Positions 21,801 to 33,688 of a stretch of 64,000 nucleotides of DNA are shown here, in pieces; within the stretch, counting starts at the first letter, position 1; every line of letters begins with the position of its first letter. Both the position numbers and the translations under genes were made by a program. Location: contig CADCXA010000051.1 in assembly GCA_902806565.1 (NCBI GenBank), forward strand, positions 558,001 through 622,000. The letters are read 5' to 3'. A model generated the notes under the pieces. It worked only from the letters and a program-made list of their open reading frames with translations, did no database searches and was not told where the DNA came from. This DNA is from Hypoxylon rubiginosum. Its lineage: Eukaryota; Ascomycota; Sordariomycetes; Xylariales; Hypoxylaceae.

Positions 21801-23646
21801 AGCTACCATGAATAATTTCTTTTTGGAAAAAAGGGATGACCACATCCACGGCCTAGGTACATATTGCTTGCTTCTAGTGACTCCCGTGTCTTATACAACC
21901 TACCGCCACCATTGATGTGGCGGGTAAGACCCCGACACTATGTCGAGACCGTTGCAACAAGTCCCAAGAGATCCCTAATAGATCCAGACCGCAGTCACTG
22001 CATGCGCATCCCATATCCCACCTTGCTAACAGCGCTATACTCCCAATGGCTCGTCGAGTTGCTAAGGCAAGGCGAGAAGACGAGAAGACGTATCGAGGCT
22101 GCTAGCTGAGAGCAATGTATCTGTACCTTATGGATGAAGTAACAATCCCTGAAACCGAGACATCGAGTACAAGACTATTGTACGCGGATGAAGTCGAGAT
22201 ACTTATATACTTAGATATGCACAAGGTTAAGCATACATAAAAGGTGCATGTACCTGCATGTACCTGCATATACCATTGAATATCATGAACGCAAGGTTTG
22301 GACTTTCCGCTTTCTTTCGGGAGACGAAACGAAGCGAAACGAAATCGGATGAGCCAGTCGCAATTACCATCTTGAAGAATGCATCTTTAAGCTCTCCAGA
22401 CTTCACCAACTCTTTGTCGGCACTTGGGAGACCAGAGATCCCAGCCAACCCCCGGCCAACCTGTCTACATTCCTAAACCGGTCATTTACCAGCCATCTCA
22501 ACCAATGGTATCACATCGAGTCACGTACTTGTCAAACCGCTGGCTAGTCTATCCGCAACACAAGAGCACAAGCCCCCAGGCCCCCCAGTCACTCTGGAGC
22601 TTCAATGTTGAGACGAAAAAGTCATTGAGACGAAGAGAGATACCAGCCTGGGACCTATTCCATCTACCGAGATTTTAATTACCTGATTCGACTACTTACC
22701 TACCTCTAAACAAACATTGCACAAGTAACGCCGACTATAACTACCTACTCATTTGTCCAGCCTATCTTAATTATCCATTCATTCACATATCAGCGGTAAG
22801 TCATGGCACTAAACATCTCATTACTCAGCCCCCAATTACCACCAGCCGCCCCTAGTTCAATTCAGCTTGTCGTCCCCAGCGTACTATTTACATGTCGTCT
22901 TGTACCTAGTTACTTTATGGACTTGCTTTGCCAGGACTTACCATCGTACTCGCGACGAAAGTCGACACTCGCAAGGATTCGACAGCTCTAGACGCCAGTG
23001 CAGTCTAGTCTCTTGGTCCCCCCCGTCGCCATCCCTGTACCCATTACCCCAGCCTTGGTTGAAACATGCCGCCTCCTTTCGAGTTCACTCGGGTCTGAGT
23101 TCATATAGGTGTCAAACGACGCTCTCAGGGCCGGAGACATACTGGCAACACAACATTTGCCTGTTACATCCTGACCGTCATATCTACCACCCTCGAATTT
23201 ATTCAGTACACCTCAAACCTGTGTGTCGTACCATCTAGCACCGAGGATCGACCTGTCCGTGATCCAATGCCGGTGTGGTGGTCCTTGGGATGAATGATAT
23301 GATATTCCATCCCCTACTACTTGTGACACCTTCCAATCGATCTCGTCTACACTCGAACTCGTCAGGGACTGGCGCTCAAATGTCACTCGTTCTCTAGGAG
23401 ATTCCTGACGCATCCTTCTCGAATCCAGGACACATACATACGTACCTACTTCATCCACGGATTCACCCACCGACTTACTCACGATTTCTTATTACCATCG
23501 ACTAGTTTTTGACATCGCACGGTAAAACAAACAGACACTACATTATAAGGGCCCATTTGTTTCTCTTTACCTAGGTAGATATCATTCACGGTATGACGCT
23601 CCAATAGCATATTCCGGGTTTCCCTAGCTACTAGAACGCAACTAAC
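18816..23646. other. 4.8-kb intergenic region, no gene supported
   Basis: No frame longer than about 130 codons and none with family features. Contents include a hexamer run (gtccat/gttcat) near 21225-21255, short 'gtacctgcat' repeats at 22240-22275, and a minus-strand tRNA 3'-half-like sequence near 21395-21430 (ggttcgattcc) without a partner 5' half. The last ~1 kb before the next gene has many stops in all frames and may be a long 5' leader and promoter. Confidence 0.6.
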
Positions 23647-25632
23647 ATGATGGCGCCACTAGGATTTCCAACAGTGCTCAACATCATCAACATGGTGAAT
23701 GGACTAGAGAGGCTGGAGAGGTTCTTCGGCGCCTCAAGGAGGAGAGATAAAGAAAGGGAAGTGAGGTATAGGGATACTCCGGCCGCATCCCCCCAGTCTC
23801 AACTTGACAATGGCCCCCATTTTCCATCACCATCTTTCATGCGCCCAACGTCAATACATATGAAGCCCCGAGAAGAACAGTTTTCATGGGCCAAGGCGGT
23901 AAAAGACCGCTCCCAAAGCTTGCCTGATCCACAGTACAATCCGAGAAGACGATCTTCGATTGGCTCGACCACGAATCATAGGCAACAGTCAAGTGACTCG
24001 GCACGTATGCTATCGCTCTCTATCAGACCCGCAAATGACCCTCTGAATGGTCAAAGACTATCTCGCTTCAGATTCCCGGAGAACGAAAACGTGAACCAGG
24101 GAGGCGACGTCAACGAACATACCAACGGCGAGATTCCGGCGGGGAACATGTTAGACTGGCGACCGCAGCGTCTGTCTTCGCTGTTCAACACTCTAGGTCT
24201 GGACACTTCCATCGACGACCGTCTCGCTAGATCCGCGGAAGCAGGTGTAGAGCCATTAGTGCTGAAGCCATCCCCATTATTAACCACCCCTCCCTCACCC
24301 AAAACCAGGGCAGACTCCATCATACAACGAAGACTGTCATCACGGGCATCAGCAGAAATTCCAGCCCGAAAGTTGGCATTGCTCCCAAGACAAAACCTTC
24401 TTTCTTCAGTCGCAAAATCTTATCCTGATTCTCCTCCGGCGTCTGACGGAGAAGATGATGATTTTCGTGATCCGTTTAATCCAGCATCACATAAGGGTTT
24501 AGCGCCGCCTATCGAATTCACGCCACGCCCGTCAATCGAGTCGAAATGTCGAGATAGTACGGAAGCCAGAAGCCGCCGCGTACACTCGATTCGAGAGTCG
24601 TGGGGTGCCGGACCCCAAGACTACGTAGTAATGCGCGCTACGTCTGAGGGAGAAGATCAGCACATCGTACGACCACAATCTCTACGAAAATCTATGAGTG
24701 AATCGTCGTTATTCACCATTCGATCCACCCTGATGGGGCTTCCCGAGTCCGACCAGGGCATCGCAGAGCCTACACTAGACGACTTTTATGCTCTCGACGA
24801 TGAAGATGTTGCAGAGAGCTTACCTGCTACACCTGAGCCAGATACTACCGACGTGCCGCCAACACCGCCACCAAAGGACTCGCCAGAGACTATTATCGGT
24901 AGAAGCCGCTCTACTCGGCACGCACCGATTGCCCCTACAGCTGCTGTGAACTCTTCATCTGGAGAACTCACACCGCCTTGTACACCAACCGACTCTCAAT
25001 TCCTCGCTTTAACCTATTCCCCTAGTCATGCATCAGGGGCACTGGGCGCAATTTGGGCCGCCAACATTGCTAAAACATACAACTTTGACCTTGTTTACGT
25101 TATCAGTCTTTGGCCGAATGGTGAAGGAATTAGCTCAGACCCATCGCGTCGATCGTCTTCCAGGAGTAGCACACCCCGGGGCCGCCACAAAGAGAGAAGC
25201 ACGGACGATATTGCCGCCCGGTGCGCCATCGTCGCCAACCCGAAGTCTAAAATGACAGGTCGCCTGCTGGCTGGCTACGGCCTAGACAAATTCGGGTCTC
25301 CGTTTCGCGTCCACGCCCAATTTCATACCAAGATGCTCGGATCCTCAGGATGGCAAGAGTACCGCGACGAGCTTGCGTCTTCTAGCATGATATCCCGAGG
25401 GTGGACGTGCTCTTTCTACAGCGACTATATGCCGACTATTAGCAACAAGGCGGACCAGGGCCTTGAAACGCAAGGTGGAACAGCGAATCGAGGCATAGTC
25501 TTTGCCGCATACACGAGGAAGACTACCAAGTCAGCGATTCCAGTCAGGTCTTCACCTAAACAAACGGCAGTCCTTGGCAAGCTCTTGTACGATGCGCAGA
25601 CGCTTGTTGATGCTTTAGTCCACGGTGTATAA
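23647..25632 (+). CDS. Uncharacterised fungal protein, 661 aa
   Basis: Single long exon. The N-terminal two thirds is low-complexity and probably disordered: Ser/Pro/Arg-rich, basic and acidic patches, and proline motifs such as VPPTPPPKDSPE near residue 400. This suggests kinase or SH3 sites. The C-terminal ~190 residues look folded. They begin LTYSPSHASGALGAIWAANI, a GAF-like start, pass FDLVYVISLWPN and a short disordered insert, and end RGIVFAAYTRKT...LYDAQTLVDALV. The whole C-terminus could be a split GAF-type domain, but I cannot confirm this. No signal peptide or membrane segment is seen. It is very likely a real gene, given 661 open codons and consistent codon use. Function unknown. 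Confidence 0.85.
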   Translation: MMAPLGFPTVLNIINMVNGLERLERFFGASRRRDKEREVRYRDTPAASPQSQLDNGPHFPSPSFMRPTSIHMKPREEQFSWAKAVKDRSQSLPDPQYNPRRRSSIGSTTNHRQQSSDSARMLSLSIRPANDPLNGQRLSRFRFPENENVNQGGDVNEHTNGEIPAGNMLDWRPQRLSSLFNTLGLDTSIDDRLARSAEAGVEPLVLKPSPLLTTPPSPKTRADSIIQRRLSSRASAEIPARKLALLPRQNLLSSVAKSYPDSPPASDGEDDDFRDPFNPASHKGLAPPIEFTPRPSIESKCRDSTEARSRRVHSIRESWGAGPQDYVVMRATSEGEDQHIVRPQSLRKSMSESSLFTIRSTLMGLPESDQGIAEPTLDDFYALDDEDVAESLPATPEPDTTDVPPTPPPKDSPETIIGRSRSTRHAPIAPTAAVNSSSGELTPPCTPTDSQFLALTYSPSHASGALGAIWAANIAKTYNFDLVYVISLWPNGEGISSDPSRRSSSRSSTPRGRHKERSTDDIAARCAIVANPKSKMTGRLLAGYGLDKFGSPFRVHAQFHTKMLGSSGWQEYRDELASSSMISRGWTCSFYSDYMPTISNKADQGLETQGGTANRGIVFAAYTRKTTKSAIPVRSSPKQTAVLGKLLYDAQTLVDALVHGV

Positions 25633-27976
25633 CATGATCTACGATGGACGTCACATACGAGTTAGATGAGCATAACGGGTAAGCGTAGTGAGATTACAAA
25701 AACAAATAAAGTATTATATACCATTTCACAACTGGCAATGCCTTCAATTAAAGCATGCTGTGACTAGGACGAAACATGTCCCTGGTTATCTCAAGTTTCT
25801 CATGTTAACTAGAAGTCGTAAAGATATATAGGCGCGCCACGACGCACGACGCAAACCAAGGCATGAAAACAACGACATTGTTGCGCGAGGAGCTTCGAAT
25901 CTAACAGCAAAGGATCACACATACCTAGGTAGGTACCTCTTAGGCATTAAGATTATTTGTGCTCCGAGCCTTACCCCCTTTATCAGGCCTAGCACCGCCA
26001 ACTTATCATCCAAGAGTCAGGGGTCGAGAGGCTAGAATCGTGACAATGTGTATAGATACCTCTTGGTCATACCCTTCGTCATAATCTCGATTCTCCAAAT
26101 AGAAGTTGTCTGGCTACCCAAGTCGAATGATATTCCGACTGTAGTGGTTACACGAGGTATGTATTATACACGATGTTCTTGTAGATCCAGGGTTACGAAT
26201 TTATGTGACCGATTTATATGTATCTAAAGCATGTCAGATCTAACCCCAGAGCTAGAATGGAATTTCTTAGCCCACTACATGCACCACAGGCAACGGCACA
26301 CGTAGTCTGTACCCTGAGGAGCTATCTTGCCTCCCTTGCGCACTCAGCTTTAGATTCGGAATCCAAGCTTCCCACATCATCTTTCCGCATCCTTTTAGTC
26401 TGTCATATGAGGTGCGGCATACTTCATTCATTGATCATGTCCCTGTGAAGCTGAATATGGGTACCACGACGTACATGATCTGCCGACTCGTGTGGGAGAG
26501 CGAGCTTTGAATGATGTAGAAGCGAGAAGAGCTCGTCCAAACCCACAATACATGAAGAAATGGAGTATATAATATTCCAGTTATCTCGCTCCGAAACCGA
26601 AAGGAAACTCGCAGTACCGTCAGTTTCCCAACTCCTTCCCACGACAGCAAAAGTCTCGAGGCTTTTGTATTTTCCTCCTATTACGCTGAACGAAACTTCA
26701 ACCATTATAGGTACCAGTGAGTATCGAAAGCGTTCGAAAGTTACCCATATACCTACTACTATCGTTGATCCAACACCGTCAAGCCTTGCCTTCAAACTTG
26801 ATCCTACTAATAACCATCTTGTAGACTATGTGTATCTATAGAAGAACGTTCTATCGGCGATGCGAACATGTCCGACGTGAAAGAGTCCGATGTGATCCTG
26901 CACGAAGGATGCATGCTTACTGCACATGGGTTCCCTATGGTCGTCCCCGAGCAAAAGACGGGTTTTGCCCCTCGTGCCGCGATAATTCCCGAAGCACGTC
27001 GCCCGAGGCATAGTGAGATTCGAATCAAGCCGTCCGCCGAAATACGAGCCATACATGTGCAAAAGCCCGAAATCCCAACGCCGCCTTATTTTTCTCGTCG
27101 AGCAGAGGGGGGGAGGTGGAATTTACTTTAGAGAACTAGGAGAACGGGAGCTAGAGGCTTCCGTGGTGCTTATTATGGGATAGAGGATGATGGAAACAAG
27201 CAGTCGGGTAGTGTTTAGTTCTTATCATCTCATGAATCGACACTTATCACTGTAATCTATGCTTTCGGATCTTCAATGTCCTATTCAGAGAGCCTACTAA
27301 ACTTGATATCTGAGTATCCGAGTGTAATCAATATTGACGACGTAAATCGTGATTTTCTGTCTCTCGGTATGCTTCATACTCAAGTAGGTAGATATTAATG
27401 ATGTCTACAAAGGCGAAAAACTTAGCACTGCTTTCGCCTAGAGTCGACCTACATGGTAGGTAGGGGATATTCCAAGGCATGGTCAGGCGTGTCATAGTGT
27501 CCGGCACTCAATTCTACGTTATCGAAACCGATGTCTATAGGGATTCTCAATAATTAATTTCCTTCGGTAGAAGCGTTTCGTTCGAACGCGGATGGCTTGA
27601 CTATACACGTTGAATAGATTGGATTGGAGTCACAATAGAGCCAAAGTCAGGGGCTAAAAAGCTTTGTCACTAATCTATTCACATGTTCGTCCATTCAAAG
27701 GAGAACAATTCATTGTTACGATATACCCCTGAACAATGACACATGTTTTCTTCGGGATATAAGCATCCACCACCCAGGTGTTAATAGAATTAAAGTGATA
27801 GAGTCACGGTTTAGTGACACGTAGACGAGGTGGTAGGTCATGTTAAAGACATCCAGCTTCAAATAGCTGGGAGAAACAGTTTTCTTTTTTATATATAACC
27901 CCGTACAAGATCGCAGTTCGGAAACTTGAAGCCAAGCAGCAGAATATTAGAACCCCCCCGTCCGAGATCTCCTAGC
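25633..27976. other. Mostly non-coding, one small candidate frame inside
   Basis: 2.3 kb between two plus-strand genes. It holds an acctaggt palindrome (25923) and the 87-codon candidate at 26868. Otherwise only short frames. Confidence 0.5.
26868..27131 (+). CDS. Small candidate protein, 87 aa
   Basis: Open frame from ATG with a plausible soluble composition. It begins MSDVKESDVILHEGCM and is Pro/Arg-rich in the second half. No family is recognised and no splice partners are obvious. It may be a genuine small lineage-specific protein or chance. RNA evidence would decide. Confidence 0.3.
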   Translation: MSDVKESDVILHEGCMLTAHGFPMVVPEQKTGFAPRAAIIPEARRPRHSEIRIKPSAEIRAIHVQKPEIPTPPYFSRRAEGGRWNLL

Positions 27977-28393
27977 ATGCCGGACCCTACTTCAAGAGGC
28001 ATAATAGGGGAGCGAGCAGCCGTCCTCCTCGCTCAGTACCAACAGACAAAGCAGCAAGAGCAAGACGCCAAACGCGCGAAGCCCAGCCTGGCTATTCCGG
28101 AATCAGCATCGGCATCGGAGCAACCGGAAAATGGGGCTTCCAAACCCGACAATGGCTTCCAGATCCAAGCGGATAGAGATCAGCTAGTCCAGGTCGGTTT
28201 AGAAGGCAAGAAGTTGACGGGCCGAAGAAGAATGGACGCAAGGGTCTTGGATATGCAGTGGAAGCTAGACACGTACTTCGTCCCTAGGGGGGCTTGGATC
28301 TACATGAGTAAGTCGTATAAAGAAGAGGAGGAGAAGGAGGAGGTATTCGATTGGTGCGCATTCGACGAAGAGAGCCAGAAAGCTACATTTTGA
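27977..28393 (+). CDS. Uncharacterised small protein, 138 aa
   Basis: The first ATG in the frame (MPDPTSRGIIGERAAVLL) is used as start. The frame is open a further 17 codons upstream but without ATG. The N-terminal half is Gln/Lys/Ala-rich and likely helical (LLAQYQQTKQQEQDAKRAK). The middle has GLEGKKLTGRRRMDARVLDM. The end is strongly acidic (KEEEEKEEVFDWCAFDEE). No family is recognised. It ends 233 bp from the convergent gene at 28627, so the two share a terminator region. Confidence 0.6.
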   Translation: MPDPTSRGIIGERAAVLLAQYQQTKQQEQDAKRAKPSLAIPESASASEQPENGASKPDNGFQIQADRDQLVQVGLEGKKLTGRRRMDARVLDMQWKLDTYFVPRGAWIYMSKSYKEEEEKEEVFDWCAFDEESQKATF

Positions 28394-28626
28394 GGAAGAA
28401 TTTATTATTGGTATCAAGGCTCGCTGTAAAAGTAACACATGCGACGAAATAATCTAGGAGATCCCCGATTCTTGGGATCGTATTCTCGCCATCATCCCAT
28501 CATCCCGCTGTATCATCTCAGGACATCCATCCCCCACGCCGACTCGTCCTCGCCTTTAGCCCTCTAGGCCCGGTATATACCTCTCTTCCGTATGCATCTA
28601 GGTATTAATGCCAATTTCGGCTCTCT

Positions 28627-29403
28627 CTATTTCTTCTTCTGCTTCTCCTCCTCCTCTTTACGCTTGTCCTGCTCCCTTCTCAGCTTGCGCGTGCGCCACC
28701 ACTCCTCAATCCTCTTAACGCACGCCACCCTCCGGGCGTACCGCACCAAGGGGTGCTGCACGGCGTCGAGCTTCTCGTACTTGGCGCGCACGAGCCGCTG
28801 GACGAGGTTGACCTGCCACTTGTCCGACTCTTCTTCCGTGTACCAGTACAGCTGCTCCAGGCTGAGGCGTCGGAATAGCTCGTCGTCGGCGGCGAGCTGC
28901 TGTTCGAGCTCGTCTACGGGAGGTAGCGGCGGCGGCGGGAGTCGTGAACCTGGGAGCTGGTTCTGTGTCTGAGATTTGGCGCCGGCCCACTGTATGTGTC
29001 TGGTTGCTTTCGGGGGGTTCGACTCCTCGGGAGGGGAGTTGTGGTGGTTTGGTTCTTGATTTGCGCCGTCGTCAGAGGAAGGGGTTGAGGCGCGGGAAGG
29101 TCCGTTGCTACCGTGGCCTTGTAGATTCATAGACGCCATTTGGGTATGCATTCCCGGCTTTTGTGCCGTGGAGCCGAATATAGGGACCGAAGAGCTTGAG
29201 TCGTTGTTACGAGGTGCAGATGTTGACGGTCTGCCATTCACCGAGGCCCACAGTAGGAATTGGAATCTATCCTCGTCGGTGGCATCGTCTGGTAGGACTG
29301 AGGAGTGAAAACAGTTAAGGGAGAGATGTGTTTCTTTTTGGCGATGATCCTCCGACACAATCGTGAGCTTCTGTCTTTTCGAGTCTTGTGGCATTGTAGG
29401 CAT
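28627..29403 (-). CDS. Uncharacterised protein, 258 aa, with charged C-terminal helix
   Basis: Single exon. The first ~160 residues are Ser/Asn/Pro-rich and probably disordered. A compact C-terminal part starts near PPPPLPPVDELEQQL, with LSLEQLYWYTEEESDKWQ and ARRVACVKRIEEWWRTRKLR. It ends in a Lys/Glu/Arg-rich single-helix tail (REQDKRKEEEEKQKKK). This resembles a nuclear or RNP-associated protein layout, but I do not recognise a domain. It is convergent with the preceding gene. Confidence 0.75.
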   Translation of the reverse strand: MPTMPQDSKRQKLTIVSEDHRQKETHLSLNCFHSSVLPDDATDEDRFQFLLWASVNGRPSTSAPRNNDSSSSVPIFGSTAQKPGMHTQMASMNLQGHGSNGPSRASTPSSDDGANQEPNHHNSPPEESNPPKATRHIQWAGAKSQTQNQLPGSRLPPPPLPPVDELEQQLAADDELFRRLSLEQLYWYTEEESDKWQVNLVQRLVRAKYEKLDAVQHPLVRYARRVACVKRIEEWWRTRKLRREQDKRKEEEEKQKKK

Positions 29404-30185
29404 CGTGACTAGAGTGAGTGAATTGGTTGTTTGTCAAGGCCGTTCGAAATTTCTCAAAGCGACTTATGTCGGGTTGAATGGGAGTCGCAAGGTAGCGACA
29501 TCAAAAATCTTGATACCTTAGGAATAACTTTTAGTTGAAAAAAAGTCAATCGTTAGGGTCCCAGTGCGGAGGCGCCAACCGTTTGGCAGACTTATATATA
29601 CCTAAGGATACGGTGGGCTGTGTCAGAATGTGTTAAGTTGTTGCTAGCCAGTATAATATGGATATCAACTGCGTAGAGAGTATTGTGCCAGTCTCGTGTT
29701 GTGCATAATATGTTCCTGGTCCTGGTCCTGACTTGGTATACCTTGTTGAAGCAATATCAAGATTTGTCGACGTGGCCCTGGCGTTTCTCCTGGCCACTAC
29801 ACGGTCGTTCGTCAAACCTTGACGGATAGTTGAGGTAGTTTTACTCAAAGCGTTTTGCTAGTGAATATAGTATCAGGCATCCATTATCGCTCTCGATCAA
29901 GGATTGAGGGTTTGGTCGAGGATTGATTGTTTATTATTCCTCGACAGCCTATTAAGAGTAACTTAGGCATGTGGTGGCGCTTCGGTCTGAACAGATAAGT
30001 CGAGGCGTTTGTCTGTTTGCTCACGCTAATAGGGACGGTTGCGCAACGCTGGAGCAATGATCATAGTCGGTTATTGAAATAAAGAGGTATATATATGTTA
30101 ATAATATGGGATATCTTGGTGCATTAAACATTAGAGCTCAAACGTAACCACCCCTTTATGTGACGCGTCCTAGTTGCGGTTTGGT
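29404..30185. other. Intergenic, no gene seen
   Basis: Upstream of the 258-aa gene and downstream of the SLATT-like gene, both on the minus strand. Only a short cctggt triple near 29713 stands out. Confidence 0.6.
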
Positions 30186-31355
30186 TTATTTCTTATCTTC
30201 TTCGTGTCTCGAGTCGTGATGATGGCCCAAGCTGTCGGCAACTCTCCGCATCTGTTCAGAAGCCGCTGACCTCATTTCGCCTATTGTAGTCCTATGCGTA
30301 TCGTCGATATTCCTAGCGGCTTGGACTCCAGCCTGTTCTATCCTGTCTCTTCCGTCCATCGCTAGGCGCTGACTCTCGTCCACTACCTGGGCAGCTTGCG
30401 CAGTGCGCTCCCGGGCCTCGCGATTCAATTCTGCGCTTTTATCCTCGACTGTTTCCACAGTGGTCTTCTGAAGTCCGCGCAAGTCTCTGCCAACTTCTTT
30501 CCCTTGATCCTGGATGCGATGCGTCATGTCCTGCGCCTTGTTCTCGAGGCCGGACGCAAGTTTCTGGACTAGGCCATCAAGTTTCGAAACGTCCACTCCG
30601 GCTACCTTCTCGCTGCTGCCATTCTTAAATCGCATATTCCCCGTCACCGAGGTGTAGTTGTCCGGTGTATTCATCTCGATCTCCTGCTTGGTGTTGTTGT
30701 ACATGCGATCGACGGCGGCAACCACCTCGAAGACGTCGAGCGTGCATCCCGCTCGAGAGAAGTCTCGCTCTCGCTGTTCGATGAACTCTCGTATCTTCTT
30801 CCATTCATTTCCATAATACTTGAGGCGCCCCGGCAAGCCCGAGCCCTTGAGGAAGGTTAGGAGCCCGGCGATGATGGTGTTGATAGCACCAAAAGCCGTG
30901 ACGGCACCATGGCTTACACCGGCTGCTCCCATGGCCGTGATAGATGCCGCGACTACGATCTGCAGGAAGTAGCAGGCGTTGATGAGGATCGAAAAGACCT
31001 TGAAGCTGTCTTTGGCCTTCTGCTCTGCGTAGACCACCCGAGAGTAGATTCCAATGTTTGCTGCTGGGCGAGTGCCCACGGGGCTCGACTGACTGTATCC
31101 GAGGTATGGCGACGTGCTGATGCCTACCATTAGACGGAAGAGTACCAGGGGATCCTCCTCGGTTACGCGGTAGCTTCGATGACCGTTGGGGATGTAGGTC
31201 GTGTTGACTCCTAGCGTCGACGTCACGGTGTTCGAACCGAAGCCGGTAACGGACGCCGCATTTTCCGCCCCATGGCCTTGTTCCTCGTCTATGCGGCCTT
31301 CTTCCGGTTTCCGTTTGAAGATCAGCCTTAGGGCTGCAGCGACGAAGGAGACCAT
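30186..31355 (-). CDS. Fungal SLATT-type two-transmembrane protein with LEA-like tail, 389 aa
   Basis: The central region (about residues 65-200) fits the fungal SLATT family, the eukaryotic relatives of the SMODS/SLOG-associating 2TM effector domains of bacterial conflict systems. A lead-in GIYSRVVYAEQKAKDSFKVF is followed by TM1 (FSILINACYFLQIVVAASIT) and TM2 (AVTAFGAINTIIAGLLTFLK), joined by a short loop. A cytosolic helix follows (GNEWKKIREFIEQRERDF). The last ~140 residues are polar, heptad-like and repetitive (DKSAELNREARERTAQAA), suggesting a coiled coil or LEA-like amphipathic helix. No SLOG or nucleotidyltransferase partner lies beside it. Membrane role inferred; ligand unknown. Confidence 0.72.
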   Translation of the reverse strand: MVSFVAAALRLIFKRKPEEGRIDEEQGHGAENAASVTGFGSNTVTSTLGVNTTYIPNGHRSYRVTEEDPLVLFRLMVGISTSPYLGYSQSSPVGTRPAANIGIYSRVVYAEQKAKDSFKVFSILINACYFLQIVVAASITAMGAAGVSHGAVTAFGAINTIIAGLLTFLKGSGLPGRLKYYGNEWKKIREFIEQRERDFSRAGCTLDVFEVVAAVDRMYNNTKQEIEMNTPDNYTSVTGNMRFKNGSSEKVAGVDVSKLDGLVQKLASGLENKAQDMTHRIQDQGKEVGRDLRGLQKTTVETVEDKSAELNREARERTAQAAQVVDESQRLAMDGRDRIEQAGVQAARNIDDTHRTTIGEMRSAASEQMRRVADSLGHHHDSRHEEDKK

Positions 31356-33688
31356 ATCGCAAGGCCTTTTCCTTTACCGACCGGACCAGACACAAATAGA
31401 GCTACGGGTAGACAAAGGAAACAATCTTTCGAAATAGAACGAAGTAAGCAAAATAACTAAAATCGTTAGCTAACAGAACTCTCAAGCCACCATGCAGGTC
31501 TACTTGTAGAGTGTATCGATGTACTCAGCTTCAGCTCGCCTCGTGAACGCAAGGTTTCCCAAAACGTACATAAATGGCCCAAGATGGCACCGATTTGCAT
31601 TATCTGGGGGTCAAATATTGCGGAGTTCACCAATCACGATCTTTCAACCATTCGTCTGCAAGATTATGCGCCAAGTAACGAGGGTACAGAGGCGAGCGAA
31701 TGCCGTTCGGTAGGATGAAATCTCGCTGATAGCCTGCAGCTACTACGGCACTTTGATTTGACGCGTCGTAGATCGTGTGGTAACTTGTTATCATTTGCAT
31801 GGTGGGCATCTAATAACCAAGTCGCCGATTTGACGAACTCAAGGTGCCCGACACCCTGGAGACACCCTGGAAAGGCAATTTCCGCAAGCCGTTCTGTAGG
31901 GTCGGAATGGATTTTGGAGAGGCAAAAATGACAAAAAGAAAAGGAGGAAATTTCAAGTTGAATCCGCCTGCATAAACAAAAGCAATTAAGACATCAACCT
32001 AGAAGACACCACATCAACGCCTAACTTAGCCAACTAAGGCTGTCTCATTGGACGATGAAGGTTAGAGGTTTATGCAAGGAAAATCTAATAACTAGAAAAC
32101 CACAAGCCGTAGTCTGGCAGTCTGGATACATGCCTCTCCGTTTGCCACGAGAGAACATCTACTACCAGAATATAGTATTCTGTGTACCTGAAGTTGTGCT
32201 TTGCTGGCGCCTCACACATGCACTAGGTAGGCCAACAGTGCCGATTCGTACCACAAGACTAAGGCCTAGCTCGATAGCCCAAGAGACGAATCAGAAGCAC
32301 GGAATAAGGGGCCCACATTCCATTTTTGGAGTATGCCCAAAGCCTCGCTGATCTCTCGAGTCTCCCGACTGTCTGGTAGGGGAGACTGGAAGAGTAAAGT
32401 GCGAAACTAATAACACCGCCAATAGCATCGAAGCAAGGAAGGATATCGCAGGTGGGGGTGATCTAATAAGACATTGCTGCGAGAGGTGCCATGATCGATG
32501 TGATATCAGCATGCAAGTCGTAGATGTTGGAGACTAGCCTCAGAAGCCATGCGTGTTAGGCCCGTCATATAGGTCAGCACATCGCCAGCGTGTGCAGGAA
32601 TGGGATCAACTTCCTTTCCCATAGGCCGTCAGTCGATGTGCACAACTGCACATCTAGAGATGGGCTCTCTAGATTGCAGCGGGAGTGATCCGTCCGCGCC
32701 CGCGAACCACAAATACACGGCTGAGATGTGAGCCTCTCGTACTAATTGGATCATCGACGCATTAATCGAGTCGCCAAGATGCTCGCAACTGGCATAGCGA
32801 AGCCTGTAGACAGTGGAAGTCAACTGCAGTGACCAGGGTGTATTGTCTTTGCTCGTGGAATGGCAGTTCCGTGTATGAGCGGCATCAGTCTCAGCGGAAT
32901 TCGCGAGAATACACATTTGCTCACTGAGCTGCCGAGTTCGCCTCTCGGACTGGTCGCTCGCATCGCTACAGACAACTCATCTGGCTGATCTGAGGATATC
33001 GAAGCCAGCTAGCCAGTGCTGCTAGCGGAGGATAACACGATCCTTCGGCCAGGATACACAAGTGTTCGTGGCTCGAATTTCATCCGAGTGCTTGTTGCAG
33101 ATCTCAGCCACGATGTCATCGTCCGAAGGCAATCTCCAGTCTTTCGATAGCATCATTGCGCTCACGATCTTCGTGGCAATTCCAATTGCAACGCTTCATT
33201 TATATCAGCCTATTTCGCTGTTAGGTGCTCGTCTTGGGACCGTGACTGCTAATGAGACGAGAGCTGATCGGACAGCTGAGTTGTGAAAAACTCATGTTAT
33301 TTCGTTATTTCGTTATAAGACGAAGATTCGTTAGGCGTTCATCTACGCTATGCAAGTATCAGAGCATGCTTATTAATGAAGAAGTCGCGGCAGGCGGGGC
33401 TGGCGGGGTGGGCTGTGCCCCGTCGGCCGACTGACGTAAGAAAGTGTCCGAAGGATTTACTATCTTGATATCAATTATGCCGCTCGAACAATCAATCAAC
33501 TAGGAGACTTTTATGAAACGTAATGGAAGCGCGATAGCAAAGCTGGAGGTTTAAAATATCCAAGCTCATCTAATAGCTTCATACAGATAGCTTGGTGGCT
33601 ATCACAAACAAAGTTCAGAGACGACCCGACAGTCCGGAACTCTATCAAAACCCCCATATATTACACTCTTGGTTCGCATACTCAAGGG
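31356..33688. other. 2.3-kb divergent intergenic region, no gene seen
   Basis: Lies between the minus-strand SLATT-like gene and the plus-strand GGCT-like gene. Only short frames without features are present, and composition is uniform. Confidence 0.6.

Noticed and set aside
28715..28990. 91-codon Arg/Ala-rich minus-strand frame
   Set aside because: Out-of-frame shadow of the 258-aa gene at 28627-29403.
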